From: Candidatus Aerophobota bacterium
GTDB lineage: Bacteria > Aerophobota > Aerophobia > Aerophobales > AE-B3A
Direction: 5' to 3'
NCBI GenBank assembly: GCA_030610725.1
Contig: JAUWRE010000003.1
Location: forward strand, 1-15,395
DNA length: 15,395 nt
Shown: positions 1 through 5,867 of the stretch, piece after piece
Layout: each line of letters starts with the position of its first letter
Numbering within the stretch: position 1 is the stretch's first letter
Made by a program: the position numbers and the translations under genes
The notes under the pieces: generated by a model
What the model was told of the DNA's origin: nothing
The model's database searches: none
What the model saw: the letters and a program-made list of their open reading frames with translations, nothing else

Positions 1-4
1 ATTT

Positions 5-20
5 ACACAAATATATGTGT
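5..20. promoter_or_regulatory. Palindrome upstream of vapBC, possible operator
   Basis: ACACAAATATATGTGT is a near-perfect palindrome (7 of 8 base pairs) in the AT-rich leader just before the vapB ribosome-binding site. VapBC complexes usually repress their own operon by binding a palindrome here, so an operator role is likely. The promoter itself probably begins at or before the window edge and cannot be defined. Confidence 0.4.
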
Positions 21-47
21 TATATTATGTGTAGAAGGAGGTGTAAG

Positions 48-245
48 ATGGCAACAAATTTGGCGTTAGATGACAAATTAATCATGCAAGCTCAAAAGGT
101 TGGACACCATAAAACCAAAAGGGAAACGGTAACAGTTGCCCTAAAAGAATATATCGCACACAGAAAACAACTGGTGATTAAAAAATTATTTGGCACGATT
201 GATTTTGATAATAATTATGACTACAAAAAGGCAAGAAATCGATGA
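48..245 (+). CDS. vapB: VapB-type antitoxin
   Basis: A 65-residue protein that probably neutralises the PIN-domain toxin encoded next to it. The N-terminal half (MATNLALDDKLIMQAQ, then an ETVTVALKEYIAHRKQ helix) fits the short ribbon-helix-helix VapB family (Arc/MetJ fold) that binds operator DNA. The acidic, flexible tail around FGTIDFDNNYDYKKARNR resembles the toxin-wrapping segment of these antitoxins. The start at 48 is chosen because GAAGGAGG at 34-41 sits six bases upstream. An in-frame ATG at 15 would add a cysteine- and arginine-rich stretch and has no ribosome-binding site. The stop overlaps the toxin start as ATGA, so translation is coupled. Autoregulation through the upstream palindrome is inferred. 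Confidence 0.88.
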   Translation: MATNLALDDKLIMQAQKVGHHKTKRETVTVALKEYIAHRKQLVIKKLFGTIDFDNNYDYKKARNR

Positions 246-637
246 GGGTATTAGTAGATACCTGTGTCTGGTCTGGGGTCCTACGACATAAAAATCCTAA
301 CCTGGAACTAACAAAAAAAATGGAAGATCTTATCGATGACGGCAGAGTTTCTATTATAGGCCCCATAAGGCAAGAACTCCTTTCAGGGATACCAGACATA
401 AAACGATTCAATCAACTAAAAGAATTACTTTCCTCTTTCGAAGACATTCCTCTTAAAACAGAACATTTCCTAAAAGCAGCCGAATTCACAAACATATGCC
501 GAAGCAAAGGGATTCAAGGCTCAACTATAGATTTCTTAATCTGCGCTGTGGCTCATTCAGAAAATCTTATAATTTTTACAACGGATAACGATTTTGAAAA
601 TTACAAAAAATATTTATCAATAAAATTAATAAAATGA
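242..637 (+). CDS. vapC: VapC toxin, PIN-domain ribonuclease
   Basis: A 131-residue PIN-domain protein, the usual VapC length, expected to be a magnesium-dependent endoribonuclease that blocks translation when free of VapB. The acidic active-site set is present: D6 in VLVDTCVW, E45 in RQELLSG, D97 in STIDFLICAVA, and D115/D117 near TTDNDF. The last two motifs are well matched to active VapC enzymes, so the toxin appears catalytically intact. It overlaps vapB by four bases and is co-transcribed with it. Two bases after its stop begins an attC-like fold (640-707), which is how TA genes sit in integron cassettes. The RNA target cannot be read from the sequence. Confidence 0.9.
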   Translation: MRVLVDTCVWSGVLRHKNPNLELTKKMEDLIDDGRVSIIGPIRQELLSGIPDIKRFNQLKELLSSFEDIPLKTEHFLKAAEFTNICRSKGIQGSTIDFLICAVAHSENLIIFTTDNDFENYKKYLSIKLIK

Positions 638-639
638 TA

Positions 640-707
640 CTCTAACAAATCACTCCACCTGACCAAAAAGCTGTGCTTTTTTGTCCGCTGATTTCTATAT
701 TAAGTTC
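640..707 (+). repeat. attC-like recombination site (degenerate right end)
   Basis: The left half, CTCTAACAAATCACTCCACC followed by TGACC, closely matches the left half of the better attC candidate at 2951-3022. AAATCA (647-652) pairs with TGATTT (689-694), and AAAAAGC (665-671) pairs with GCTTTTT (675-681) around a TGT loop, with GAC (661-663) and GTC (683-685) extending the stem. R'' is CTCTAAC (consensus RYYYAAC, first base off), and the right core ATTAAGT departs from GTTRRRY. This may be a decayed integron recombination site. The inner hairpin with its T-run could also act as a terminator for vapBC. Confidence 0.5.
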
Positions 708-734
708 TTGAGAAAATTTCATGCTGGACAATAG

Positions 735-763
735 TTGAGATATAGTATATACTTAGTATATAC
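735..763 (+). promoter_or_regulatory. mazEF promoter with repeated GTATATAC operator candidate
   Basis: TTGAGA (735-740) and TATATA (757-762) lie 16 bases apart, a reasonable sigma-70 promoter. Over it sit two exact copies of TAGTATATAC (743-752 and 754-763), each holding the self-complementary GTATATAC, one helical turn apart. MazE-family antitoxins commonly bind repeated palindromes at their own promoter, so this is probably the autoregulatory operator (inference). Confidence 0.6.
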
Positions 764-779
764 GCTAGAGGAGGGTATT

Positions 780-1028
780 ATGATAACGAAAGTTCAAAAA
801 TGGGGGAATAGTCAAGGTCTGCGTTTCCCGAAAGAAATCCTCAAGAAAGTCCATATCTCTGTTGGTGATGAGGTTGATATTAGTGTCAAACACGGTAAAA
901 TTGTGATAGGAGCTACAGCGCAAGTAAGGGGGAAATACAAACTTGAGACTCTTATTGCTAAATTGCCTTCAGAATATAAGCCGCAAGACGAAGATTGGGG
1001 AAAAACAGCCGGAAGAGAAGTGTGGTAA
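780..1028 (+). CDS. mazE: MazE-type antitoxin (AbrB-like swapped hairpin)
   Basis: An 82-residue antitoxin. The N-terminal half (ITKVQKWGNSQGLRFPKEIL, then VGDEVDISVKHGKIVI) is the MazE/AbrB swapped-hairpin DNA-binding domain, with the family signature KWGNSQG.R.P..I. The C-terminal end, DWGKTAGREVW, is the typical toxin-binding tail of MazE/PemI proteins. The start at 780 follows GAGGAGGG (768-775) by four bases; an in-frame upstream start at 735 would fall inside the promoter. The next gene starts on the base after the stop. The intact tail implies it once bound a full MazF, whose C-terminus now looks altered. Confidence 0.9.
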   Translation: MITKVQKWGNSQGLRFPKEILKKVHISVGDEVDISVKHGKIVIGATAQVRGKYKLETLIAKLPSEYKPQDEDWGKTAGREVW

Positions 1029-1331
1029 ATGAAAAAATATGTTCCTTCTAAAGGCGATATTATTGCTCTATCTTTCAATCCTCAATCAGGACACGAGCAA
1101 AAAGACATGAGACCTGCTTTAGTAGTGAGCAATACACTTCTTAATCAAAAAGCTGGTTTGGCAATAGTATGTCCTATCACCCGTACCGACAGAAAATATC
1201 CATTTCATGTAAAAATTTCTGAAGCTTCAACTCTTAATGGTTCGCTGAGACATGGCGCACGATCAGTAGTGTCCCATGAGACAATTTCACAATTACCGCG
1301 CAGCAGACTTTTGGGAACCTCCAAAAATTGA
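1029..1331 (+). CDS. mazF: MazF/PemK-type toxin, C-terminus apparently replaced
   Basis: Residues 1-72 are a clear MazF/PemK endoribonuclease: KKYVPSKGDIIALSF, HEQKDMRPALVVSN with the conserved arginine R28, and VCPITRTDRKYPFHVKI with the conserved threonine T51. MazF proteins normally run to about 110-115 residues, with a DQ.KS.D-type strand and a C-terminal helix. Here residues 73-100 (RHGARSVVSHETISQL onward) show neither, and the protein stops at 100. The change coincides with the shift to GC-richer DNA that carries the next gene, so the 3' end was probably lost at a recombination junction near 1240-1260. The stop codon lies in the purine-rich ribosome-binding site of that gene. The protein may be inactive or unstable. 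Confidence 0.72.
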   Translation: MKKYVPSKGDIIALSFNPQSGHEQKDMRPALVVSNTLLNQKAGLAIVCPITRTDRKYPFHVKISEASTLNGSLRHGARSVVSHETISQLPRSRLLGTSKN

Positions 1332-1346
1332 GGAGGAGGAAGAATA

Positions 1347-2405
1347 ATGACGCCTAGAGAACGAGTTGAGAGCGCATTTGCGCACCAGCAACCCGATTAC
1401 ACTCCCTGCGACTACTTTGGCACACCCGAGATAAACCAGAGACTGGAAAACCACTTCGGAGTTACGGGCGAGGACGCGATCCGGAAGTGCCTGGGGGTGG
1501 ATCTTTACAACATCAGGCCACCATACATCGGACCGCCTCTCAGGAGGTTTGACGATGGCTCCACAATCGATATTTGGGGAGTGCGCAAGAAGCCCGTACC
1601 CAATGAGTACGGCGAGTACAACGAGCCCGTTGAACTCCCGTATGCCGAATGGACGACCGTTGAGGAGGTCGAGGCGTTTTCGTGGCCGAATTCTGACTGG
1701 TTCGACTATGAAGCGCTGTCCGTCATATGCAAGCAGTACGACGGGTACGGAATCATGGCAGGCGATTTCGGTATCCAAGATTTTATCAACAGCGTGGCGT
1801 TTGGCCGTGGTGTGGAACAGACTCTGATCGATATTGCTCTGGAAGATCCGGTCTACCTTGCCATCATGGAAAAGCGGCACCGGTTCTATATGGAATTCGT
1901 TGAACGAATGCTCGAAGCGTGTGAAGGCCGAATTGACGTCGTACTTTGCGGCGACGACTTCGGCAGTCAGAAAGGCGCGCTGATCTCGCCGATGTCGTTC
2001 GACCGGCTTTTCTCCGCAAAGAAGAAAGAGCTCTTCGACCTGGTCCATTCCTTCGGCGCAAAGGTGTCTCATCACTGCTGCGGATCCAGCGTGGAGCTGA
2101 TTCCACGATTCATTGAGAACAACATGGACGCATTACAGACGATCCAACCGCAGGCGCACGGAATGAATCCCTACGAGTTAAAGAGAGACTTTGGGGACCG
2201 TCTTGTCCTTCACGGCGCAGTGGATGTCCAGGGCTGGCTGCAGCGTGCCAATCTTGGTGAGGTGGAGCAGGAGGTCAATCGGCTCATGGATGAAGTCGGA
2301 CGAAATGGCGGCTTTATTCTCGGCCCGTGCCACAATATTCAACCGGACACGCCGATGGAGAACGTTTTGGCCCTCTATTCAGCCGTTGCAAAGCGCAGAA
2401 CCTGA
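1347..2405 (+). CDS. Uroporphyrinogen decarboxylase-fold protein, MtaA/CmuA-like
   Basis: A 352-residue protein of the URO-D superfamily (TIM barrel). It resembles the cobamide-dependent methyltransferases (MtaA, CmuA) more than the heme enzyme HemE: it carries the zinc ligand pattern H-x-C...C, visible as H243-C-C245-G and as C328 in ILGPCHNIQPDTPMEN. Zinc in these proteins activates a thiol methyl acceptor. Other family landmarks are TPRERVESAFAHQQPD at the N-terminus, the DDFGSQKG stretch near 203 and LHGAVDVQGWL near 288. The gene follows the mazF stop by 15 bases with a GAGGAGGAGGAAG ribosome-binding site. It is GC-richer than the TA genes, suggesting separate origin. Such proteins often sit in carbohydrate or demethylation clusters; the substrate is unknown and no corrinoid protein is nearby. 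Confidence 0.8.
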   Translation: MTPRERVESAFAHQQPDYTPCDYFGTPEINQRLENHFGVTGEDAIRKCLGVDLYNIRPPYIGPPLRRFDDGSTIDIWGVRKKPVPNEYGEYNEPVELPYAEWTTVEEVEAFSWPNSDWFDYEALSVICKQYDGYGIMAGDFGIQDFINSVAFGRGVEQTLIDIALEDPVYLAIMEKRHRFYMEFVERMLEACEGRIDVVLCGDDFGSQKGALISPMSFDRLFSAKKKELFDLVHSFGAKVSHHCCGSSVELIPRFIENNMDALQTIQPQAHGMNPYELKRDFGDRLVLHGAVDVQGWLQRANLGEVEQEVNRLMDEVGRNGGFILGPCHNIQPDTPMENVLALYSAVAKRRT

Positions 2406-2602
2406 AGTGCAGCGAATAATAGGTCAGGCAGAAAAGAATGAAAACAATCCGATACTTTCAATATACGAGGAAAAGACCTGACCGCGCCATAGAAGCAGAT
2501 GTAGTCCAATTAACTGAAGAAGAGAAGTGTAAATGTCAAGGACTTTTTCCAGTGCTTCGATAGGGTAATTTCCCAGTAGTCTGGTAAGTACTTTTCCCAC
2601 CT
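2406..2602. other. Unassigned junction DNA between MtaA-like gene and gene remnant
   Basis: No gene is recognised here. GGTCAGG (2422-2428) and CCTGACC (2477-2483) form a 7-bp inverted repeat 48 bases apart, too far apart for a normal terminator. The minus strand is open across 2424-2657 and its peptide contains a helix-like NYPIEALEKVLDIYTSLLQL. That could be the end of a lost gene, but it has no start context and reads into the nucleotidyltransferase remnant. The stretch is probably debris at a recombination junction. Confidence 0.4.
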
Positions 2603-2956
2603 CCTCGCGCAACCGGAGATTTCGATATATGGGTTGAGTCATCATCTGAAAACTCAAAAAAAATATACAATTCGCTTGTTAAATTCGGCGCTCCTCTCGA
2701 ACAAATAAATCCAGAAACTTTTACCGAAAAAGGGGTTATCTTTCAAATAGGTGTAGCTCCCCGACGGATAGATATACTAACCTATATTGATGGTGTTGAG
2801 TTTAATGAAGCATATAAGGATAAAGAAGAAATTGAAGTTGAAAACATCAAAATCCCGTTCCTTTCCAAAGAAAATCTCATCAAAAACAAAGAGGCCACCG
2901 GCAGAGAAAAAGATAGGTTAGATGCTAAATATTTAAAGAATAGTAAAAATGTCTAA
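2603..2956 (+). pseudogene. 5'-truncated MNT-like nucleotidyltransferase
   Basis: The plus strand encodes PRATGDFDIWVESSSENSKK, then KGVIFQIGVAPRRIDILTYI, IPFLSKENLIKNKEATGREK and DRLDAKYL, ending at TAA 2954-2956. This is the C-terminal two thirds or more of a small nucleotidyltransferase of the MNT/AbiEii-like kind, many of which are TA- or resistance-related. In intact relatives the fragment follows a roughly 40-residue segment like LIVGGYAVAFHGY and then PRATGD-D-W. That segment is missing: the frame hits a stop at 2585-2587 and has no usable start codon before the core motif. The break is inside the active-site region, so the product would be dead. Its stop codon lies inside the R'' box of the following attC site, as in compact integron cassettes. 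Confidence 0.75.
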
Positions 2957-3022
2957 CAACTCACTCCATCTGACCCTCCCCACGTGCTGCACGGCGCGGG
3001 CAGCTGAGTTCGAATGTTAGGT
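2951..3022 (+). repeat. attC-like integron recombination site
   Basis: This 72-bp element begins with GTCTAAC (R'', consensus RYYYAAC) and ends with GTTAGGT (R', consensus GTTRRRY). CTAAC (2953-2957) pairs with GTTAG (3016-3020). AACTCA (2958-2963) pairs with TGAGTT (3005-3010), leaving CGAAT unpaired on one side, as expected for the asymmetry that fixes strand choice. Inner pairs include CTG.CC (2970-2975) with GG.CAG (2998-3003), and CGTG/CACG around a CTG loop at the tip. It lies at the 3' end of a gene in the same orientation, as cassettes do. No integrase gene is in the window. Confidence 0.72.
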
Positions 3023-3284
3023 TTATTCCAAACAACTTTGGGTAATGTGCTTGTTAAGAACCAATGACATTTGTCATTTCGCACCTAACTTCACCAGCAA
3101 TCAGCCACTTCGGTAGCCTGCGATACGTTGCATGCAAAAAGGGCGCGCAAGAATACTCGACCATCCCTGGCTGGCAACTTATCCATAAGTAATCTAAAGG
3201 AGCTTTAATTTTATTTTAATATTTTATTCTTATTGCTGTTAACATTTTTTAAAAAAATATTAGCAAAATAAGCATAAAATTCAG
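3023..3284. other. Gene-free stretch before the GH127 gene
   Basis: No coding sequence is seen. AATGACATTTGTCATT (3063-3078) is a perfect 16-base palindrome (7-bp arms around TT), which could be a regulator site, although it is about 200 bp upstream of the promoter. From about 3205 the DNA becomes very AT-rich with A- and T-tracts, resembling an UP element or curved DNA feeding the promoter at 3285. Confidence 0.45.
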
Positions 3285-3313
3285 TTGACATATTGATACT
3301 CTGTGTGTATGGT
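3285..3313 (+). promoter_or_regulatory. Sigma-70-type promoter of the GH127 gene
   Basis: A perfect -35 box TTGACA (3285-3290) lies 17 bases before TATGGT (3308-3313) and is preceded by long A/T tracts. Transcription would start near 3320, giving a leader of about 40 bases to the chosen start. Confidence 0.65.
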
Positions 3314-3361
3314 AAAACTACGTATAATAATATGTTGGGCGGCTATCGTCAAGGGATGGAG

Positions 3362-5407
3362 ATGATGGATTATAGAAGGTTGTTACCCCAGGCGATTGGC
3401 CTTGTCGGTGTAGTTGTTCTCATGGCAGGCTGTGCTTGTGTAGCACCAACCTCGACCCTGGGACAGACTCCACATTGGCCCACGGAGGAAAGTAAATTGG
3501 AACAAACCGGGTATCCAATTTCAGCGGTCCCATTTACCGAGATCCAGTTGACCGACAGTTTCTGGTCTAAGCGAGTCAGCACGAACCGGACAATTACGAT
3601 CCCCTTTGGTTTTAAAAAGTGCGAAGAGGAAGGGCGAATTCGGAATTTTGCTCGAGCGGGTGGGCTGTTGGATGGTGAGTATGAGGGATTTATGCCCTTT
3701 GATGATACGGATGTATACAAAATCATAGAAGGTGCTTCCTATTCCCTCCAGACGAATCCAGATAGTGAGCTCGATCAATATGTGGATGACATCATTGCCA
3801 AAATCGCCGCAGCGCAGGAGGAAGATGGGTATTTGACGACCTGGAAATCGATTAATCCGAACAGCACACCCGCCTCCTGGGTGGAGCCGGGGCCACGCTG
3901 GCATGATTTAAAGATAAGCCATGAACTGTACAACGCAGGCCATCTGTACGAAGCTGCTTATGCCCATTATAGAGCTACCGGCAAGCGAAATCTTCTGAAT
4001 ATTGCTTTGAAGAATGCCGACCTTATTGCCGATACATTTGGCCCGCATAAACTTCTTGCACCTCCCGGACATCAGATTATCGAAACCGGACTGGTCAAGC
4101 TGTACAGGGTCACTGGCCAAGAAAAATACCTGGACTTGGCCAAATTCTTTTTAGATCAGCGTGGCAATTCAGAGGGGTATAAACTGTACGGTAGTTACAG
4201 CCAGGATCATAAGCCGGTTGTTGAGCAGAACGAAGCCGTCGGGCATGCGGTTAGAGCGGCCTATATGTATTCGGGTATGGCCGATATCGCAGCACTCAGG
4301 CGTGATTCCCTTTACCTGAAGGCGGTTGACCAAATCTGGGAAAATGTAGTATCCAAAAAGATGTATATCACGGGCGGTATCGGGTCCCGTCACAAAGGGG
4401 AATCCTTTGGCGATAACTATGAATTGCCAAACCTGACCTCATACTGTGAAACATGCGGAGCCATTGCTAACATCTACTGGAATCATCGCATGTTTTTGCT
4501 TCATGGAGATGCCAAATATATTGATGTTCTGGAAAGAACACTCTACAACGGAATGATTTCCGGCGTGTCATTGACGGGCGACACCTTCTTTTATGCCAAT
4601 AGTCTTGAATCGGATGGTAAATATGCATTCAATCAGGGGGCTTTGACCCGAAAACCGTGGTTCACGTGTTCTTGCTGCCCTACAAATGTTACTCGTTTTA
4701 TGCCGTCTGTCCCTGACTATATATATGCGCTACACAATGATTCATTGTTCGTAAATCTGTTTGTCGCCAGCACGACGCATGTACACTTCGGTAAGTCAAG
4801 TATTGAAGTCACCCAGGCGACCAATTATCCATGGGACGGAAAAATTGAAATCCGTATTGATCCCGAAAGTAGCATGACATTCGCAATGAATATCCGCATA
4901 CCCGGTTGGGCTCTAGGGAAACCAGTCCCCAGTGATTTATACCACTATTTGAAGGTGAAATCAAAGCAATATACGCTTAACGTAAACGGGGAGCCGGTAC
5001 AGTCGGAATTACACAAAGGATACGCTACTATCCATCGGAAATGGTCAGCCGGAGATGTCATTGAGCTTAATCTGCCTATGCCGGTTCACCGGGTTCAGGC
5101 GCACAGGAGTGTGAAAGATGATATTGGTAAAGTTGCTCTGGAACGTGGCCCCATTGTTTACTGCGCAGAGTGGGCAGATAATGGGGGGAAAGTACTTGAT
5201 TTAGTGATTCCGGATGAGGCCCAATTCAAGATTGAACATCGGGAAGACCTTTTAGGAGGAATGAGCATCATACAAGGTGATGTCCTGAATGAAACCGGCC
5301 AAAGGAAGCAATTAACCGCTATACCTTATTATGCCTGGTCCCATCGTGGGGCGGGCGAAATGGCCGTATGGCTGGAAAGAAAAGCAAGCTCCTTGCCAAC
5401 CAATTAG
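3362..5407 (+). CDS. GH127 beta-L-arabinofuranosidase-like lipoprotein (DUF1680)
   Basis: This 681-residue protein belongs to glycoside hydrolase family 127, whose type member HypBA1 releases beta-L-arabinofuranose with a cysteine nucleophile held by zinc. The matching residues are visible: acid/base E347 in KGESFG, zinc ligands E363 and C365 in YCETCGAIAN, and C438/C439 in FTCSCCPTN, with C438 the expected nucleophile. E347 and E363 are 16 apart, as in HypBA1 (E322, E338). Residues 50-450 form the helical barrel and the rest is beta-rich. The N-terminus MMDYRRLLPQAIGLVGVVVL, then MAGC, reads as a lipoprotein signal with C24 lipidated, so it probably acts at the envelope. The start at 3362 (or 3365) follows AAGGG at 3351-3355; a TTG at 3293 lies within the promoter. 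Confidence 0.88.
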   Translation: MMDYRRLLPQAIGLVGVVVLMAGCACVAPTSTLGQTPHWPTEESKLEQTGYPISAVPFTEIQLTDSFWSKRVSTNRTITIPFGFKKCEEEGRIRNFARAGGLLDGEYEGFMPFDDTDVYKIIEGASYSLQTNPDSELDQYVDDIIAKIAAAQEEDGYLTTWKSINPNSTPASWVEPGPRWHDLKISHELYNAGHLYEAAYAHYRATGKRNLLNIALKNADLIADTFGPHKLLAPPGHQIIETGLVKLYRVTGQEKYLDLAKFFLDQRGNSEGYKLYGSYSQDHKPVVEQNEAVGHAVRAAYMYSGMADIAALRRDSLYLKAVDQIWENVVSKKMYITGGIGSRHKGESFGDNYELPNLTSYCETCGAIANIYWNHRMFLLHGDAKYIDVLERTLYNGMISGVSLTGDTFFYANSLESDGKYAFNQGALTRKPWFTCSCCPTNVTRFMPSVPDYIYALHNDSLFVNLFVASTTHVHFGKSSIEVTQATNYPWDGKIEIRIDPESSMTFAMNIRIPGWALGKPVPSDLYHYLKVKSKQYTLNVNGEPVQSELHKGYATIHRKWSAGDVIELNLPMPVHRVQAHRSVKDDIGKVALERGPIVYCAEWADNGGKVLDLVIPDEAQFKIEHREDLLGGMSIIQGDVLNETGQRKQLTAIPYYAWSHRGAGEMAVWLERKASSLPTN

Positions 5408-5545
5408 TTTAACTTTTCTAAAGGAAAATGCAGTTAACAAATCGCCGCTACGGAACACAAGTGCGTCTGGTTCTCCGCCTTTGGCAAAGGGCTTGAACGC
5501 ATTATTGTCCGCTGAGTCATCCTGAGATGGAGGAGAATAGCGCAC

Positions 5546-5570
5546 AGCAGATTTCGCTGCTTCTCTTTTT
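5546..5570 (+). terminator. Possible terminator after the GH127 gene
   Basis: AGCAG (5546-5550) and CTGCT (5557-5561) form a 5-bp stem with an ATTTCG loop, followed by TTCTCTTTTT. The stem is short, so termination may be weak. It lies about 140 bases after the GH127 stop codon. Confidence 0.35.
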
Positions 5571-5640
5571 CATTTAAAGGATCTGCATTGCATCGGTATT
5601 GCGGTAACGTAAATCTGCCCTGCACGAACACTCCCTAAAG

Positions 5641-5698
5641 GTACAGTCGGCTGGGTCGTTAGTTGGTCCTCTTGGTGAGGACGCAACCAGAGTACAGT
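5641..5698. repeat. Hairpin flanked by GTACAGT direct repeats
   Basis: GTCCTC (5666-5671) and GAGGAC (5677-5682) form a 6-bp perfect stem with a TTGGT loop, extended by GTT/AAC (5662-5664 and 5685-5687). GTACAGT occurs at 5641-5647 and again at 5692-5698 on either side. It could be an RNA element, a regulator site or a small repeat remnant; nothing ties it to a known family. Confidence 0.35.
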
Positions 5699-5867
5699 AT
5701 ATTCAATCTAGGTGGCCGCATAATAATATGTTAGACATTTCAATGGCATCTAGCCTAGAATATTCTGTCTGGTCATTGGTATTATTTAATCCCTCATTGC
5801 AATGCTATTTCTGAATAATACTGGAGCAATAAACCAATCAATTATCTATGCAAAAAGGAGTCCCCAA

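Larger units (their letters stand above)
5408..5867. other. Gene-free stretch between GH127 and GH130 genes
   Basis: No convincing gene is present. The stretch contains a possible degenerate attC-like segment (5435-5515), a weak terminator-like hairpin (5546-5570) and a strong hairpin between short direct repeats (5641-5698). AAGGAG at 5855-5860 is the ribosome-binding site of the next gene. An in-frame ATG at 5802 exists but lacks a ribosome-binding site. Confidence 0.5.

Noticed and set aside
1263..1290. VVSHET in the MazF tail recalls the AbiEi antitoxin motif
   Set aside because: Only a few residues agree, no winged-helix context follows, and the frame ends shortly after.
1293..2075. 260-codon open frame on the minus strand under the MtaA-like gene
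   Set aside because: The plus-strand protein has clear family motifs throughout; the minus-strand peptide is arginine-rich and resembles nothing known, so it is a GC-bias shadow.
2422..2483. GGTCAGG/CCTGACC inverted repeat as a terminator of the MtaA-like gene
   Set aside because: The 48-base loop and lack of a T-run make an intrinsic terminator unlikely.
2424..2657. Minus-strand frame with helix-like NYPIEALEKVLDIYTSLLQL
   Set aside because: No ribosome-binding site, no family recognised, and its start overlaps the coding frame of the nucleotidyltransferase remnant; kept only as junction debris.
3008..3015. GTTCGAAT resembles the T-loop of a tRNA
   Set aside because: No acceptor, anticodon or D-arm pairing is present around it; it lies in the right half of the attC-like site.
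3083..3140. ACCTAAC could be another attC R'' box
   Set aside because: No GTTRRRY box or paired stems follow within a plausible distance.
5729..5736. GTTAGAC fits an attC R' box
   Set aside because: No matching RYYYAAC box or stem lies within about 150 bases upstream.
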